Positions 8,541 to 16,008 of a stretch of DNA of 32,622 nt are shown here, in pieces. Numbering within the stretch: the first letter of the stretch is position 1; the number at the start of each line of letters is the position of its first letter. Location of the stretch: positions 1-32,622 of the forward strand of contig NZ_JANAFB010000035.1 of NCBI RefSeq assembly GCF_024199905.1, read 5' to 3'. Made by a program: the position numbers and the translations under genes. The notes under the pieces were generated by a model that worked only from the letters and a program-made list of their open reading frames with translations, had not been told where the DNA came from and ran no database searches. The stretch is from Rothia santali (GTDB taxonomy: Bacteria; Actinomycetota; Actinomycetes; Actinomycetales; Micrococcaceae).

Positions 8541-9392
8541 ATGACCAACGAAGCGACGATCCAGACCCCGGCCCGCCCCGCCTGGCGGCGCGAGCCCGGC
8601 GTGAAGTACCTGGTGGCCCTCGACGTCGACGGGACGCTCGTGGACCACGACGGCCACATGACCGAGGCCGTGAAGGAGGCGCTGCACGGCGTCGTCGCGG
8701 CCGGCCACCACGTGGTCGTCGCGACCGGGCGCTCCAAGGGCGCGACGCTGCCCATCGTGGAGCTCGCGGGGCTGGAGAGCGGCTGGGCCGTGAGCTCCAA
8801 CGGCGGGGTGACCCTGCGGCTCGACCCGGCCCTGGCCGGCGGGTACGAGATCTCCGAGGCCGTGACCTTCCGGGCCCACGCCGCCCTGACCACGCTGCGC
8901 GACCGCCTGCCGGGGGCGATGTTCGCCCTCGAGGCCGCCGATGGCTCGTTCTACTCCACCGCGGAGTTCCAGGACCGCAGCTTTGGCATGGAGGCCCAGC
9001 AGGTGAGCTTCGAGGAGCTCGCCGGGATGGACGCGGTGCGCGTCGTCGTGTTCTCCACCGAGGTGGACCTCGACTCCTTCTCGCGGCTGGTCGAGGAGGT
9101 CGGGCTGCACGGCGTGACCTACTCCGTGGGGTGGACGCCGTGGCTTGACCTCTCCGCCAACGGGGTCACCAAGGCCTCCGCCCTGGAGTCGGTGCGCCGC
9201 CTCCTCGGCGTCGAGCCGGAGCACACCGTGGCCATGGGCGACGGGAACAACGACGTCGAGATGCTGCAGTGGGCCGCCCGCGGCGTGGCCATGGGGCAGG
9301 CGCCCGACGACGTCGCGGCCGCCGCCTCGGAGGTCACCGGGACGGTGTACGAGGACGGCGCCGTGCGCATCCTGGCGGACCTGGCGGACTAG
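8541..9392 (+). CDS. Cof-type HAD-superfamily hydrolase
   Basis: About 283 residues. A HAD phosphatase of the Cof/YidA type (IIB cap), likely acting on sugar phosphates, pyridoxal phosphate or flavin mononucleotide; the substrate cannot be read from sequence. Motif I is LVALDVDGTLVDHDG with the nucleophile and acid/base Asp pair, motif II is VVATGRS, motif III contains the Lys of GVTKASALE, and motif IV is AMGDGNNDVEML. The start is uncertain: in-frame ATG codons lie at 8523, 8532 and 8541 and a GTG at 8535. I chose 8541 because GGAAGG is 10 bases upstream. It follows serS in the same direction but behind a hairpin, so it may have its own transcript. Confidence 0.88.
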   Translation: MTNEATIQTPARPAWRREPGVKYLVALDVDGTLVDHDGHMTEAVKEALHGVVAAGHHVVVATGRSKGATLPIVELAGLESGWAVSSNGGVTLRLDPALAGGYEISEAVTFRAHAALTTLRDRLPGAMFALEAADGSFYSTAEFQDRSFGMEAQQVSFEELAGMDAVRVVVFSTEVDLDSFSRLVEEVGLHGVTYSVGWTPWLDLSANGVTKASALESVRRLLGVEPEHTVAMGDGNNDVEMLQWAARGVAMGQAPDDVAAAASEVTGTVYEDGAVRILADLAD

Positions 9393-9508
9393 CGGCCGGA
9401 CCCGGGCCCCGCCGCCCGGCCCCGCGTCGACCTGCCCCGCCCCCGCGTCGGATCGCCCGCCCGGCCGGTCCGCCCCGCGTCGGACCGCCCCGTCCGCGCC
9501 GCGCGCCG

Positions 9509-9514
9509 TATGCT
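9509..9514 (+). promoter_or_regulatory. -10 hexamer of the nitrilase-family gene
   Basis: TATGCT lies about 35 bases before the ATG at 9549, leaving a short leader with a good Shine-Dalgarno (GGGGAGG). Unlike many neighbours, this gene is not leaderless. Confidence 0.45.
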
Positions 9515-9548
9515 CGGTGCAGAAGCCAACGAAGGGGAGGAAGACCCG

Positions 9549-10349
9549 ATGAAGGTCGCCATCGCGCAGATCAACAGCGGATCCGACGTCGAGCGGAACC
9601 TGGCCAAGGTCGCCGGGTACGTCGAGCGGGCCGCGCAGGCCGGGGCCGGGACCGTGGTGTTCCCCGAGGCGACGATGCTCGCCTTCGGCTCCGACCTGGC
9701 CGCCGGCGTCGAGCGCCACGCCGAGTCCTGGCGCACCGAGCTGCAGTGGCTCGCCTCGGAGCACGGGATCACCGTGGTCGCGGGGGAGTTTGGGCTCGGC
9801 TCCGAGGGGCGCGTGCGGAACCTGCTGGCCGTCTACACGGACCGCGGCGAGCGCCACGAGTACGTCAAGATCCATCTCTACGACGCCTTCGGCTACCAGG
9901 AGTCGGACTCGGTCGAGCCGGGGGAGCGGCCCGCCGTCGTGAACCTCGACGGCGTCGGCGCCGGGCTCGCGACCTGCTACGACATCCGCTTCCCCAAGCT
10001 CTTCGCCGAGCTCTCGCGCGGGGGCGCGCAGGTCGTGCTGCTGGGAGCCTCCTGGGGCGCCGGCGAGGGCAAGGCCGAGCAGTGGGAGACGCTCGCCCGG
10101 GCGCGCGCCCTGGACAGCAACAGCTACGTGGTGGCCGTGGACCAGGCGGACCCGGAGGTCTCCGGCGTCGAGGTGGCCCCCGACGCGCCCACCGGGGTGG
10201 GCCGCAGCGTCGTCGCCGACCCCTTCGGGAAGGTCGTGGCCCGCCTGGGCGGCGAGGAGGAGCTGCGCGTGGTGGACCTGGACCTCGACGTCGTGGAGCG
10301 CGCCAAGCGGGCCATCCCCGTGCTGGAGAACGCCCGGCTCGGCTACTGA
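9549..10349 (+). CDS. Carbon-nitrogen hydrolase (nitrilase superfamily amidase)
   Basis: 266 residues. The catalytic Glu-Lys-Cys triad is clear: Glu40 in VVFPEAT, Lys107 in YVKIHLYDAFGYQES, and Cys143 in ATCYDIRFPKLF. The combination KIHLYDAFG and CYDIRFP is typical of the Nit1/Nit2-like branch, which includes deaminated-glutathione amidase and omega-amidase, so repair of damaged metabolites is a reasonable but unproven role. A cytoplasmic enzyme with no signal peptide. The start at 9549 is supported by GGGGAGG 8 bases upstream and by the canonical MKVAIAQI opening. Converges with the acetyl-CoA synthetase gene. Confidence 0.9.
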   Translation: MKVAIAQINSGSDVERNLAKVAGYVERAAQAGAGTVVFPEATMLAFGSDLAAGVERHAESWRTELQWLASEHGITVVAGEFGLGSEGRVRNLLAVYTDRGERHEYVKIHLYDAFGYQESDSVEPGERPAVVNLDGVGAGLATCYDIRFPKLFAELSRGGAQVVLLGASWGAGEGKAEQWETLARARALDSNSYVVAVDQADPEVSGVEVAPDAPTGVGRSVVADPFGKVVARLGGEEELRVVDLDLDVVERAKRAIPVLENARLGY

Positions 10350-10450
10350 GCCGCGGCGGGCGCCGGGGCCGGCCCGAGCCGAGGCCCCGGATGTCCCGCC
10401 CGGCCGAGGCCCCGGCTCGTCGCCGGGAGGACGCCTGCCCGGGGCGCCGC

Positions 10451-12586
10451 TCACCGCCGGGCCAGGACCTCCGCGATCTCGTCCAGCGACTCCTCGTTCT
10501 GCAGCGAGGACCGGTCGCCCAGCGGCCGCCCCTGGTACAGCTCCCCGAGCAGGCGCCGGGTGATCTTCCCCGAGCGGGTCTTGGGGATGTCGGCGACCGC
10601 GATGACGTCCCGCGGCTTGGCGATCGGCCCGATGTCCCGGGCCACGTGCGCCCGCAGCCGCTCGGCCAGCTCCTCGCCGCTCAGCGCCGCGCCCTCGGGC
10701 GTGACCTTCACGAACGCGACCGCGGCGTGCCCGGTCAGGGGGTCTTCCACGGGGCACACCCCGGCCTCGACGACGGCCGGGTGCGTGACCAGCGAGGACT
10801 CGATCTCGATCGTGGACAGCCGGTGCCCCGAGACGTTGATGACGTCGTCGATCCGGCCCAGGATGTAGACGTCCCCGTCCTCGTCCCGCTTGGCGCCGTC
10901 GCCGGCGAGGAACCAGCCGCGCTCGCCGTAGTGCCGCCAGTAGGAGTCGAGGTAGCGCTGCGGGTCGCCCCACACGGTGCGCGCCATCGAGGGACCGGTG
11001 CCGTCCACCACGATGAACCCCTGCTCCCCGGGCGCGACCTCCTCCCCGGCCTCGTCCACCACCCGGACCGACAGGCCCGGCACGGGCCGCGTCGCGCAGC
11101 CCGGCTTGGGCTCGAGGCCCTCGGCGCCGTCGGGGGCGAAGCCCGGGTCGTGCGGCCGCGGCGAGCACACGGCCGAGCCGGTCTCCGACTGCCACCACGT
11201 GTCCACGAAGGGCACGACGTCGCCCCCCACGTTGTGCCGCAGCCACCGCCACGCCTCCGGGTTGATGGACTCCCCGACCGTGCCCAGCAGCCGCACCGAG
11301 GAGAGGTTGTAACTGCCCGGCACGCCCTGCGGGAAGGCGCCCATGAGCGAGCGGATCAGGGTCGGGGCGGTGTAGTAGTTGGTGACGCCGTAGCGCTCGA
11401 TGACCTCGAAGTGGCGGGCCGGGTGCGGGGTCGTGGGCGTGCCCTCGTAGATGACCTGCGTGACGCCGTTGAGCAGCGGGCCGTAGATCTCGTAGGTGTG
11501 GGCCGTAACCCACGCGAGGTCGGCCGTGCACCAGTGGACCGTCGAGTCGACCTTGGCCGGGTCGTTGACCGCGGAGAGCTCGTCCGGGCGGGGGACGCCG
11601 TCGGCGTCGGGGGCGTCCGGGAGCAGGTCGAACAGCAGGGCGTGGGTGTAGGCCGTCTGGGTCAGGTAGCCACCGGTGGTGTGGACCAGGCCCTTGGGGC
11701 GGCCGGTGGTGCCGGAGGTGTAGATGATGAACAGCGGGGTCTCGGCGTCGAAGGCCTCGGGCTCGTGGACGTCCGGGGCCTCCTCGACGAGGTCGTGCCA
11801 CCACACGTCGCGGCCGCGGGTCCAGGGCACGGAGCCCTCCTCCTTGGAGCGGTACCCGCGGTCCCCGGGGCGCAGCCCGACGCCGTGCGGGGTGCGCTTG
11901 GCCGGCCGCGAGGTGCGCCGCACGACGATCACGTGCTCGATCTCGTTCTCCCCGGAGCAGGCGAGGTCGGCGTCGGCCTTGACCGGGACGACCGCGCCGC
12001 GCCGGTTCTGGCCGTCCGCGGTGACCAGGACCTTGGCCCCGGTGTCCTCGATCCGGAAGCGCAGCGCCTCGGCGGAGAAGCCGCCGAAGACCAGCGAGTG
12101 CACCGCGCCGATCCGGGCGCAGGCGAGCGTGATGATGACGGTCTCGGGGATCACGGGCAGGTAGATCACGACCCGGTCGCCCTGGCCGACGCCGAGCTTC
12201 AGCAGGGCGTTGGCGGCCCGGCAGACCTCGCGCTGGAGCTGGGCGTAGGTGTAGGTCAGCCGGTCCCCGGGCTCGCCCTCGAAGTGCAGGGCGACGTGGC
12301 TGCCGCGGCCGGCCTCCACGTGGCGGTCCACGGCGTTGTAGGCGGCGTTGAGCCGCCCGCCCTCGAACCAGGCGATCTCCGGGACCGTGTAGGCGGGGGC
12401 GCCGTCGGCGTCGGTCCCGGTGCGGCGGGGCTTGTCGAAGCGGTGGGCGGTGTGCCACGGCTCGGCCCAGTCGAGGCGGCCGGCCTGGCGTTCCCAGAAG
12501 GCGACGCGGGCGGCGTCGGACTCGTGGGCGGGGTTGGGCACCGGGCGGTCCGGGTCGGAGAAGGCGAAGTCGGCGGGGAGGGTCAT
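10451..12586 (-). CDS. acsA: Acetyl-CoA synthetase (AMP-forming)
   Basis: 711 residues. Activates acetate to acetyl-CoA through acetyl-AMP. ANL-superfamily motifs are clear: IIYTSGTTGRPKGLVHTTGGYL (P-loop-like A3), DTWWQSETG (A5), FLAGDGAKRDEDG (A7), GRIDDVINVSGHRL (A8 hinge) and PKTRSGKITRRLL with the catalytic, acetylation-regulated lysine (A10). It is about 60 residues longer than the E. coli enzyme. The extra length is in two hydrophilic insertions: one before the RGRDVWWHDLVEEAP segment, and one between the LLFDLLPDAPDADG and TVHWCTADLAWV segments. The insertions keep the frame and look genuine. The gene lies 147 bases downstream of the ABC permease on the same strand, with a hairpin between, so it is probably a separate transcription unit. 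Confidence 0.93.
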   Translation of the reverse strand: MTLPADFAFSDPDRPVPNPAHESDAARVAFWERQAGRLDWAEPWHTAHRFDKPRRTGTDADGAPAYTVPEIAWFEGGRLNAAYNAVDRHVEAGRGSHVALHFEGEPGDRLTYTYAQLQREVCRAANALLKLGVGQGDRVVIYLPVIPETVIITLACARIGAVHSLVFGGFSAEALRFRIEDTGAKVLVTADGQNRRGAVVPVKADADLACSGENEIEHVIVVRRTSRPAKRTPHGVGLRPGDRGYRSKEEGSVPWTRGRDVWWHDLVEEAPDVHEPEAFDAETPLFIIYTSGTTGRPKGLVHTTGGYLTQTAYTHALLFDLLPDAPDADGVPRPDELSAVNDPAKVDSTVHWCTADLAWVTAHTYEIYGPLLNGVTQVIYEGTPTTPHPARHFEVIERYGVTNYYTAPTLIRSLMGAFPQGVPGSYNLSSVRLLGTVGESINPEAWRWLRHNVGGDVVPFVDTWWQSETGSAVCSPRPHDPGFAPDGAEGLEPKPGCATRPVPGLSVRVVDEAGEEVAPGEQGFIVVDGTGPSMARTVWGDPQRYLDSYWRHYGERGWFLAGDGAKRDEDGDVYILGRIDDVINVSGHRLSTIEIESSLVTHPAVVEAGVCPVEDPLTGHAAVAFVKVTPEGAALSGEELAERLRAHVARDIGPIAKPRDVIAVADIPKTRSGKITRRLLGELYQGRPLGDRSSLQNEESLDEIAEVLARR

Positions 12587-12604
12587 GGGCGTGGCTCTGG
12601 TCGT

Positions 12605-12623
12605 CGCCCGACGGCGTCGGGCG
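12605..12623 (-). terminator. Hairpin upstream of acsA
   Basis: CGCCCGAC and GTCGGGCG pair perfectly around a 3-base loop, 18 bases before the acsA ATG. It could end the ABC transporter transcript or sit in the acsA leader. Confidence 0.4.
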
Positions 12624-12733
12624 GGGCGGTCGCGAGGGGCGGGCCGCCGGTTCAGGCGGGCGGCGGGACGGTGCGGGCGCCCGGGCGGTGCGGCCGGTCC
12701 GGACGGGATCGGCCCGGGCGAGGCGGGGTGGGC

Positions 12734-13677
12734 TCAGGTCGAGGGTATCGCGCCCCAGCGGCGCCGGGTCCAGCGCTCGAAGAGGCCGAGCAGCGCGTCG
12801 GTGAGCTTGCCGAGGATCGCGAGCAGGAGGATCGCGAGCAGCAGGCGGTCGGTGCGGCCGTTGTCCTGCGAGTCGGTCAGCAGGAAGCCGAGGCCCATCG
12901 ACGCGCCGATCAGCTCGGCGGCGACGAGGAACAGCCAGCCCTGGGCGAGCGCCAGCCGCAGGCCCGAGACGACCGAGGGCAGCACGGCCGGCAGCTGCAC
13001 GGTCGCGAACAGCCGCAGCCCGGTGATGCCGAAGGACCGGGCGGCCTCGACCCACTGCCGGTCCACGTGCTGCAGCGCCGCGGAGACCGTGGTGTAGACG
13101 GGGAAGAAGGCGCCGATGGCCACGAGCGTGACCTTGGAGTCCTCCCCGATGCCGATCCACAGCAGCAGCAGCGGGACCCACGCCAGCGAGGGCACGGCGC
13201 GCAGGGCGCCGACGGTGGGCCCGGCCAGCAGCGCGGCCCACCGGGACAGCCCGATCCAGGCGCCCAGCGCCAGGCCCAGCCCGGCGCCGATGACGAAGCC
13301 CCAGAACACGCGCTGGGTCGAGATGGCCACGTGGATCCACAGCTCGCCCCGCTGGATCAGCTCGACGCCGGCCGAGAGGACGGCGGTGGGCTCCGGCAGC
13401 TGGGCGGGGGTGAAGGTGCCGTTGGTGGACAGGACGTGCCACAGCAGCAGCAGGGCCACGGGGATCACCAGGCCCAGCCCGGCGGAGGCGGCCCCGCGCC
13501 CGCGCAGCAGCCGGTGGGGCGCCGGGTGCGGGAGGCCGGGGGAGACCCCCTGGGCGTTCTCCAGGGCGCTGCCGGGCGCGGTCCCCCGGGAGCCCGTCGC
13601 GGCGGGCGGCCCGCCTCCCGCCGGTGCGTGCCGGGGCGGGCGACGTCGGCGGCGTCGGTGTCGGTGCGGTGCGTCAT
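12734..13677 (-). pseudogene. SsuC/TauC-type ABC permease, interrupted by a one-base frameshift
   Basis: Inner-membrane permease of the BPD_transp_1 family for sulfonate-, taurine- or nitrate-like substrates. The body reads as a normal permease with about six membrane helices and the cytoplasmic EAA loop VEAARSFGITGLRLFATVQLPAVLPSVVSGLRLAL. The natural start is the ATG at 13677, with GAGGGGG 9 bases upstream and 3 bases after the binding-protein stop. The frame from it stops inside the first membrane helix at about 13465. G/C third-position preference follows the ATG frame to about 13620, then the other frame from about 13600. The total of 944 bases is one short of 315 codons. This is either a true disabling mutation or a sequence error in a G/C run. 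No usable start lies in the second frame before the membrane segment. Confidence 0.75.
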
Positions 13678-13680
13678 GGG

Positions 13681-14721
13681 TCAGTCCCCCTCGATGGCGG
13701 CGGCGACGGCGTCGGGATCGGCCGCCTCGGCGTACTTCTTCTCGACGATGCGCTCCAGCGCGGCGTCGACGTCCTCCTGCGAGGGGACGTCGCCCGAGTC
13801 CACGAGGATGGGGCCCACGCCCTCCAGGACCCCGACCTGCTCCGCGCCGGGCACGTGGTCGATGTCCAGGTGGGTGCGGTCCCACACCGAGCGGGCCACG
13901 GGCAGGGAGATCCCCGCCTCCTCGGCGAAGAGGCCGACCGCCTCCTCGGGATTCTCCAGGGCCCAGCGGCGGGCGTAGGCGTAGACGTCGACCACCAGCT
14001 GGGCGCCCGCGCCGTTCTGCTGCAGGAACTCCTCGCGGGCGTTGAGGAACCCGTAGGTGTTGAAGGACAGGTTGCGGTAGAACAGCACGTCGCCGTCCTC
14101 CTCGGCGGTGGCCATGATCGGGTCCAGGCCCGACCACGCGTCCACCTGGCCGGTGTCCAGCGCGGTGCGGCCGTCCGCGTGCTGGAGGTTCTGCACGGTG
14201 ACGTCCGAGGCGCTGAGCCCGGCCTCCCCGAGCGCCTGGAGCAGCAGGAAGTACGGGTCGGTGCCCTTGGTGACGGCCACGGAGGCGCCGCGCAGGTCGG
14301 CGACCTCGCGTAGGGGCGAGTCGGGCCGCCGCACCAGGGCCGCCCACTCGGGCTGGGAGCAGAGGTCGATGACGCGGATCGGGGAGCCGTTGGCGCGGGC
14401 CAGCAGCGCGGCGGACCCGGCGGTCGAGCCGATGTCGATCGCGGCGGCCCGCAGCGCCTGGTTGGCGGTGTTGGAGCCGGTCGAGCGGACCCACTCGACG
14501 CTCTGCTCCTTGGGCTCGGCGGCGCGCTCGAGCCAGCCCCTCTTCCGGATGATCAGGGACAGCGGGTTGTACGTGGCGTAGTCCAGGCGGATCCGGCCGG
14601 TGGAGTCGCTGTTGGCGACGCCGGTCCCGGAGCCCTCGCCCGCCATGCAGCCGGTCAGGGCCAGGCTCGCGGCGCCGGCGCCGGCCGCGCTCAGCAGGGC
14701 GCGGCGTGAGATGGAAGGCAT
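13681..14721 (-). CDS. Aliphatic-sulfonate/taurine-type ABC substrate-binding lipoprotein
   Basis: 346 residues. The N-terminus combines a twin-arginine-like motif (SRRALL) with a lipobox (LTGC), so it is probably exported by Tat and anchored outside the membrane as a lipoprotein. The mature part resembles SsuA/TauA/NrtA binding proteins: early ligand-domain segment RLDYATYNPLSLII, then AIDIGSTAGSAALLARANGSPI, LRGASVAVTKGTDPYFLLLQALGEAGL and LDTGQVDAWSGLDPIMA. The ATG at 14721 has GAGGA 6 bases upstream. It is the second gene of the transporter operon, 59 bases after the ATPase and 3 bases before the permease. The ligand is inferred to be an organosulfur compound from the riboswitch and the divergent monooxygenase; nitrate or another anion is possible. 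Confidence 0.85.
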   Translation of the reverse strand: MPSISRRALLSAAGAGAASLALTGCMAGEGSGTGVANSDSTGRIRLDYATYNPLSLIIRKRGWLERAAEPKEQSVEWVRSTGSNTANQALRAAAIDIGSTAGSAALLARANGSPIRVIDLCSQPEWAALVRRPDSPLREVADLRGASVAVTKGTDPYFLLLQALGEAGLSASDVTVQNLQHADGRTALDTGQVDAWSGLDPIMATAEEDGDVLFYRNLSFNTYGFLNAREEFLQQNGAGAQLVVDVYAYARRWALENPEEAVGLFAEEAGISLPVARSVWDRTHLDIDHVPGAEQVGVLEGVGPILVDSGDVPSQEDVDAALERIVEKKYAEAADPDAVAAAIEGD

Positions 14722-14780
14722 GGTGTTCCTCGGAAGATCGTGCGGTGGGTGCGGGGATCGCCGGGCCGGGGCCCGGCCGC

Positions 14781-15590
14781 TCAGCGTTCGACGCCGAGCA
14801 GCCCCAGCAGGTGACCGCGCAGGCGCGCCAGCTCGGCGTCCTCGCGGGAGCGGGGGCGGGGGAGCCCGACGTCGAGCACCTCCGCGATCCCGGCGGGCCC
14901 GCCCTCCTCCCGGCGGCCGAGCACCACGACGCGGTCCGAGAGGTACAGGGCCTCCTCGACGTCGTGGGTCACCAGCAGCACGGTGGTGGGGTCCTGGACG
15001 TGGACGTCCAGCAGCAGGTCCTGCATGCGCAGCCGGGTCAGGGCGTCGAGCGCGCCGAAGGGCTCGTCCAGCAGCAGCACCCGCGGGTTGCGGGCCAGGG
15101 CCCGGGCGAGGGAGGCGCGCTGGGCCATGCCGCCGGAGACCTCGGCGGGCCGGTGCCCGGCGTGGGCGGACAGGCCCACCAGCTCGAGCAGCTCGGCCAC
15201 CCGCCTCCGCCCCGCCGCGCGCGGGGTGCCGCGGGGCAGCCCCAGGGCCACATTGGCGGCCACCGAGCGCCACGGCAGCAGGCGGGGCTCCTGGAAGGCG
15301 ACGGCGCAGCGCGGGTCGATGCCGCGCACCGGCGTCCCGTCGATCCCGACCGACCCCGAGGTGGCCCGGCCCAGCCCCGCGGCGGCGCGCAGCAGCGTGG
15401 ACTTCCCGCACCCCGAGGGCCCGACGACGGCGACGATCTCGCCCGGGCGGGCGGTGAACGTGACGTCCTCCAGGACCGGCACGGCGGCCGATCCGCTGCC
15501 ACGGGCGGGCGGGAAGGCCTTGCCCACCTCGTGGAACTCGACCTCGGCCGCGGTGGCGGCTTCCGATGTGGCCGCGGGCGCAGCAGGCAT
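14781..15590 (-). CDS. SsuB/TauB-type ABC transporter ATPase
   Basis: 269 residues from the chosen start. It energises uptake with the lipoprotein and permease encoded downstream. Motifs: Walker A GPSGCGKST, Q-loop AFQEPRLLPW, signature VSGGMAQRASLARAL (SGGMAQR as in the nitrate/sulfonate family), Walker B RVLLLDEPFGALD, and switch His in VTHDVEEAL. Four in-frame ATGs lie at 15620, 15602, 15593 and 15590. I chose 15590 because GGAG (15600-15597) is 6 bases upstream. This GGAG overlaps the 3' strand of the P1 helix of the SAM riboswitch, so translation should fall when S-adenosylmethionine is bound. First gene of the operon. Confidence 0.9.
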   Translation of the reverse strand: MPAAPAATSEAATAAEVEFHEVGKAFPPARGSGSAAVPVLEDVTFTARPGEIVAVVGPSGCGKSTLLRAAAGLGRATSGSVGIDGTPVRGIDPRCAVAFQEPRLLPWRSVAANVALGLPRGTPRAAGRRRVAELLELVGLSAHAGHRPAEVSGGMAQRASLARALARNPRVLLLDEPFGALDALTRLRMQDLLLDVHVQDPTTVLLVTHDVEEALYLSDRVVVLGRREEGGPAGIAEVLDVGLPRPRSREDAELARLRGHLLGLLGVER

Positions 15591-15598
15591 CATCAACT

Positions 15599-15703
15599 CC
15601 ATCGATCCTGGCGTGAGCACCGTGCCGCGCGGGGAGGGTCCCCTCGCCGGGCGGCGGGTTGCTGCGACGTCGTCGAGCCAGGTCTCTCGGTCACTCTGGA
15701 TGG
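15599..15703 (-). promoter_or_regulatory. SAM-I (S-box) riboswitch controlling the ABC transporter
   Basis: Read on the minus strand, the leader carries the S-box core: CCAGAGTGACCGAGAGACC, then TGGCTCGACGACGTCG, CAGCAACC, and further on GGTGCTCACGCCAGGATCG. This agrees with the known pattern of SAM-I elements (AGAG ... GAGGGA.CTGGC ... GCAACC ... GGTGC.A..CC). CCATC (15703-15699) and GATGG (15603-15599) form the closing P1 helix. The 3' strand of P1 covers an ATG and reaches the GGAG used by the start at 15590, so control is probably at translation. SAM riboswitches normally switch off sulfur and methionine acquisition when SAM is plentiful. Confidence 0.8.
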
Positions 15704-15707
15704 CTTA

Positions 15708-15724
15708 CCCCTTCAGTAAAGGGG
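15708..15724. repeat. Short inverted repeat upstream of the riboswitch
   Basis: CCCCTT (15708-15713) and AAGGGG (15719-15724) flank 5 bases. It lies just 5' of the riboswitch on the minus strand, near where the leftward promoter should be (TTGTCA, 18 bases, TTTACT is one candidate), and may be a regulator site. Confidence 0.3.
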
Positions 15725-15749
15725 GCCGCCGACACGTATGACAACTGTT

Positions 15750-15787
15750 GCGTCACAGTCGGGAGGCGGCGTCACATGCGCGTCACA
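15750..15787. repeat. Three direct copies of GCGTCACA between divergent genes
   Basis: GCGTCACA occurs at 15750, 15769 and 15780, with variants GCGTCACG at 15830 and GGTCACAG at 15850. The cluster lies between the transporter and the monooxygenase genes and could bind a sulfur-responsive regulator (inference). Confidence 0.35.
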
Positions 15788-15894
15788 GAGGGCCCGGCTG
15801 GCGCTCGCGGGCCGTCTCGGCGCCTCGGGGCGTCACGCGAGGACATGCCGGTCACAGTTCGGGGAAAGCGTGGCGGATGGGGGGCTCCGCTCCC

Positions 15895-15900
15895 TACGCT
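15895..15900 (+). promoter_or_regulatory. Candidate -10 box for the flavin monooxygenase gene
   Basis: TACGCT is the best -10 candidate before the rightward gene. No clear -35 box. The resulting leader is about 105 bases and G/C-rich. Confidence 0.35.
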
Positions 15901-16008
15901 GATCCCGGGTGCCGCCCCCGGCGGCCGGTCCGCCGCTCGCCCCCGGCCCGTGGGCGCGGCCCGCCGTCCCCGCCCCTCCCGCGACCGTCCCCGCGAAAGG
16001 ACCCCTCG

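Noticed and set aside
10363-10425. Repeated CCGAGGCCCCGG and possible stems between the nitrilase and acsA genes
   Set aside because: The pairings are short and ambiguous in very GC-rich DNA; I cannot single out one terminator.
7134-13442. A 2102-codon open frame on the minus strand
   Set aside because: It runs antisense to serS, the HAD gene and the nitrilase gene and out of frame through acsA. Very high GC makes stop codons rare; the translation is low-complexity with no domain.
9269-13978. A 1569-codon open frame on the plus strand
   Set aside because: It overlaps the nitrilase gene in another frame and lies antisense to acsA and the permease; Arg/Gly/Pro-rich with no recognisable domain.
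15748-16008. N-terminal extension of the monooxygenase frame
   Set aside because: It covers promoter and repeat DNA and encodes Arg/Pro-rich sequence. GAAAGGA before the ATG at 16009 and the family start agree on 16009.
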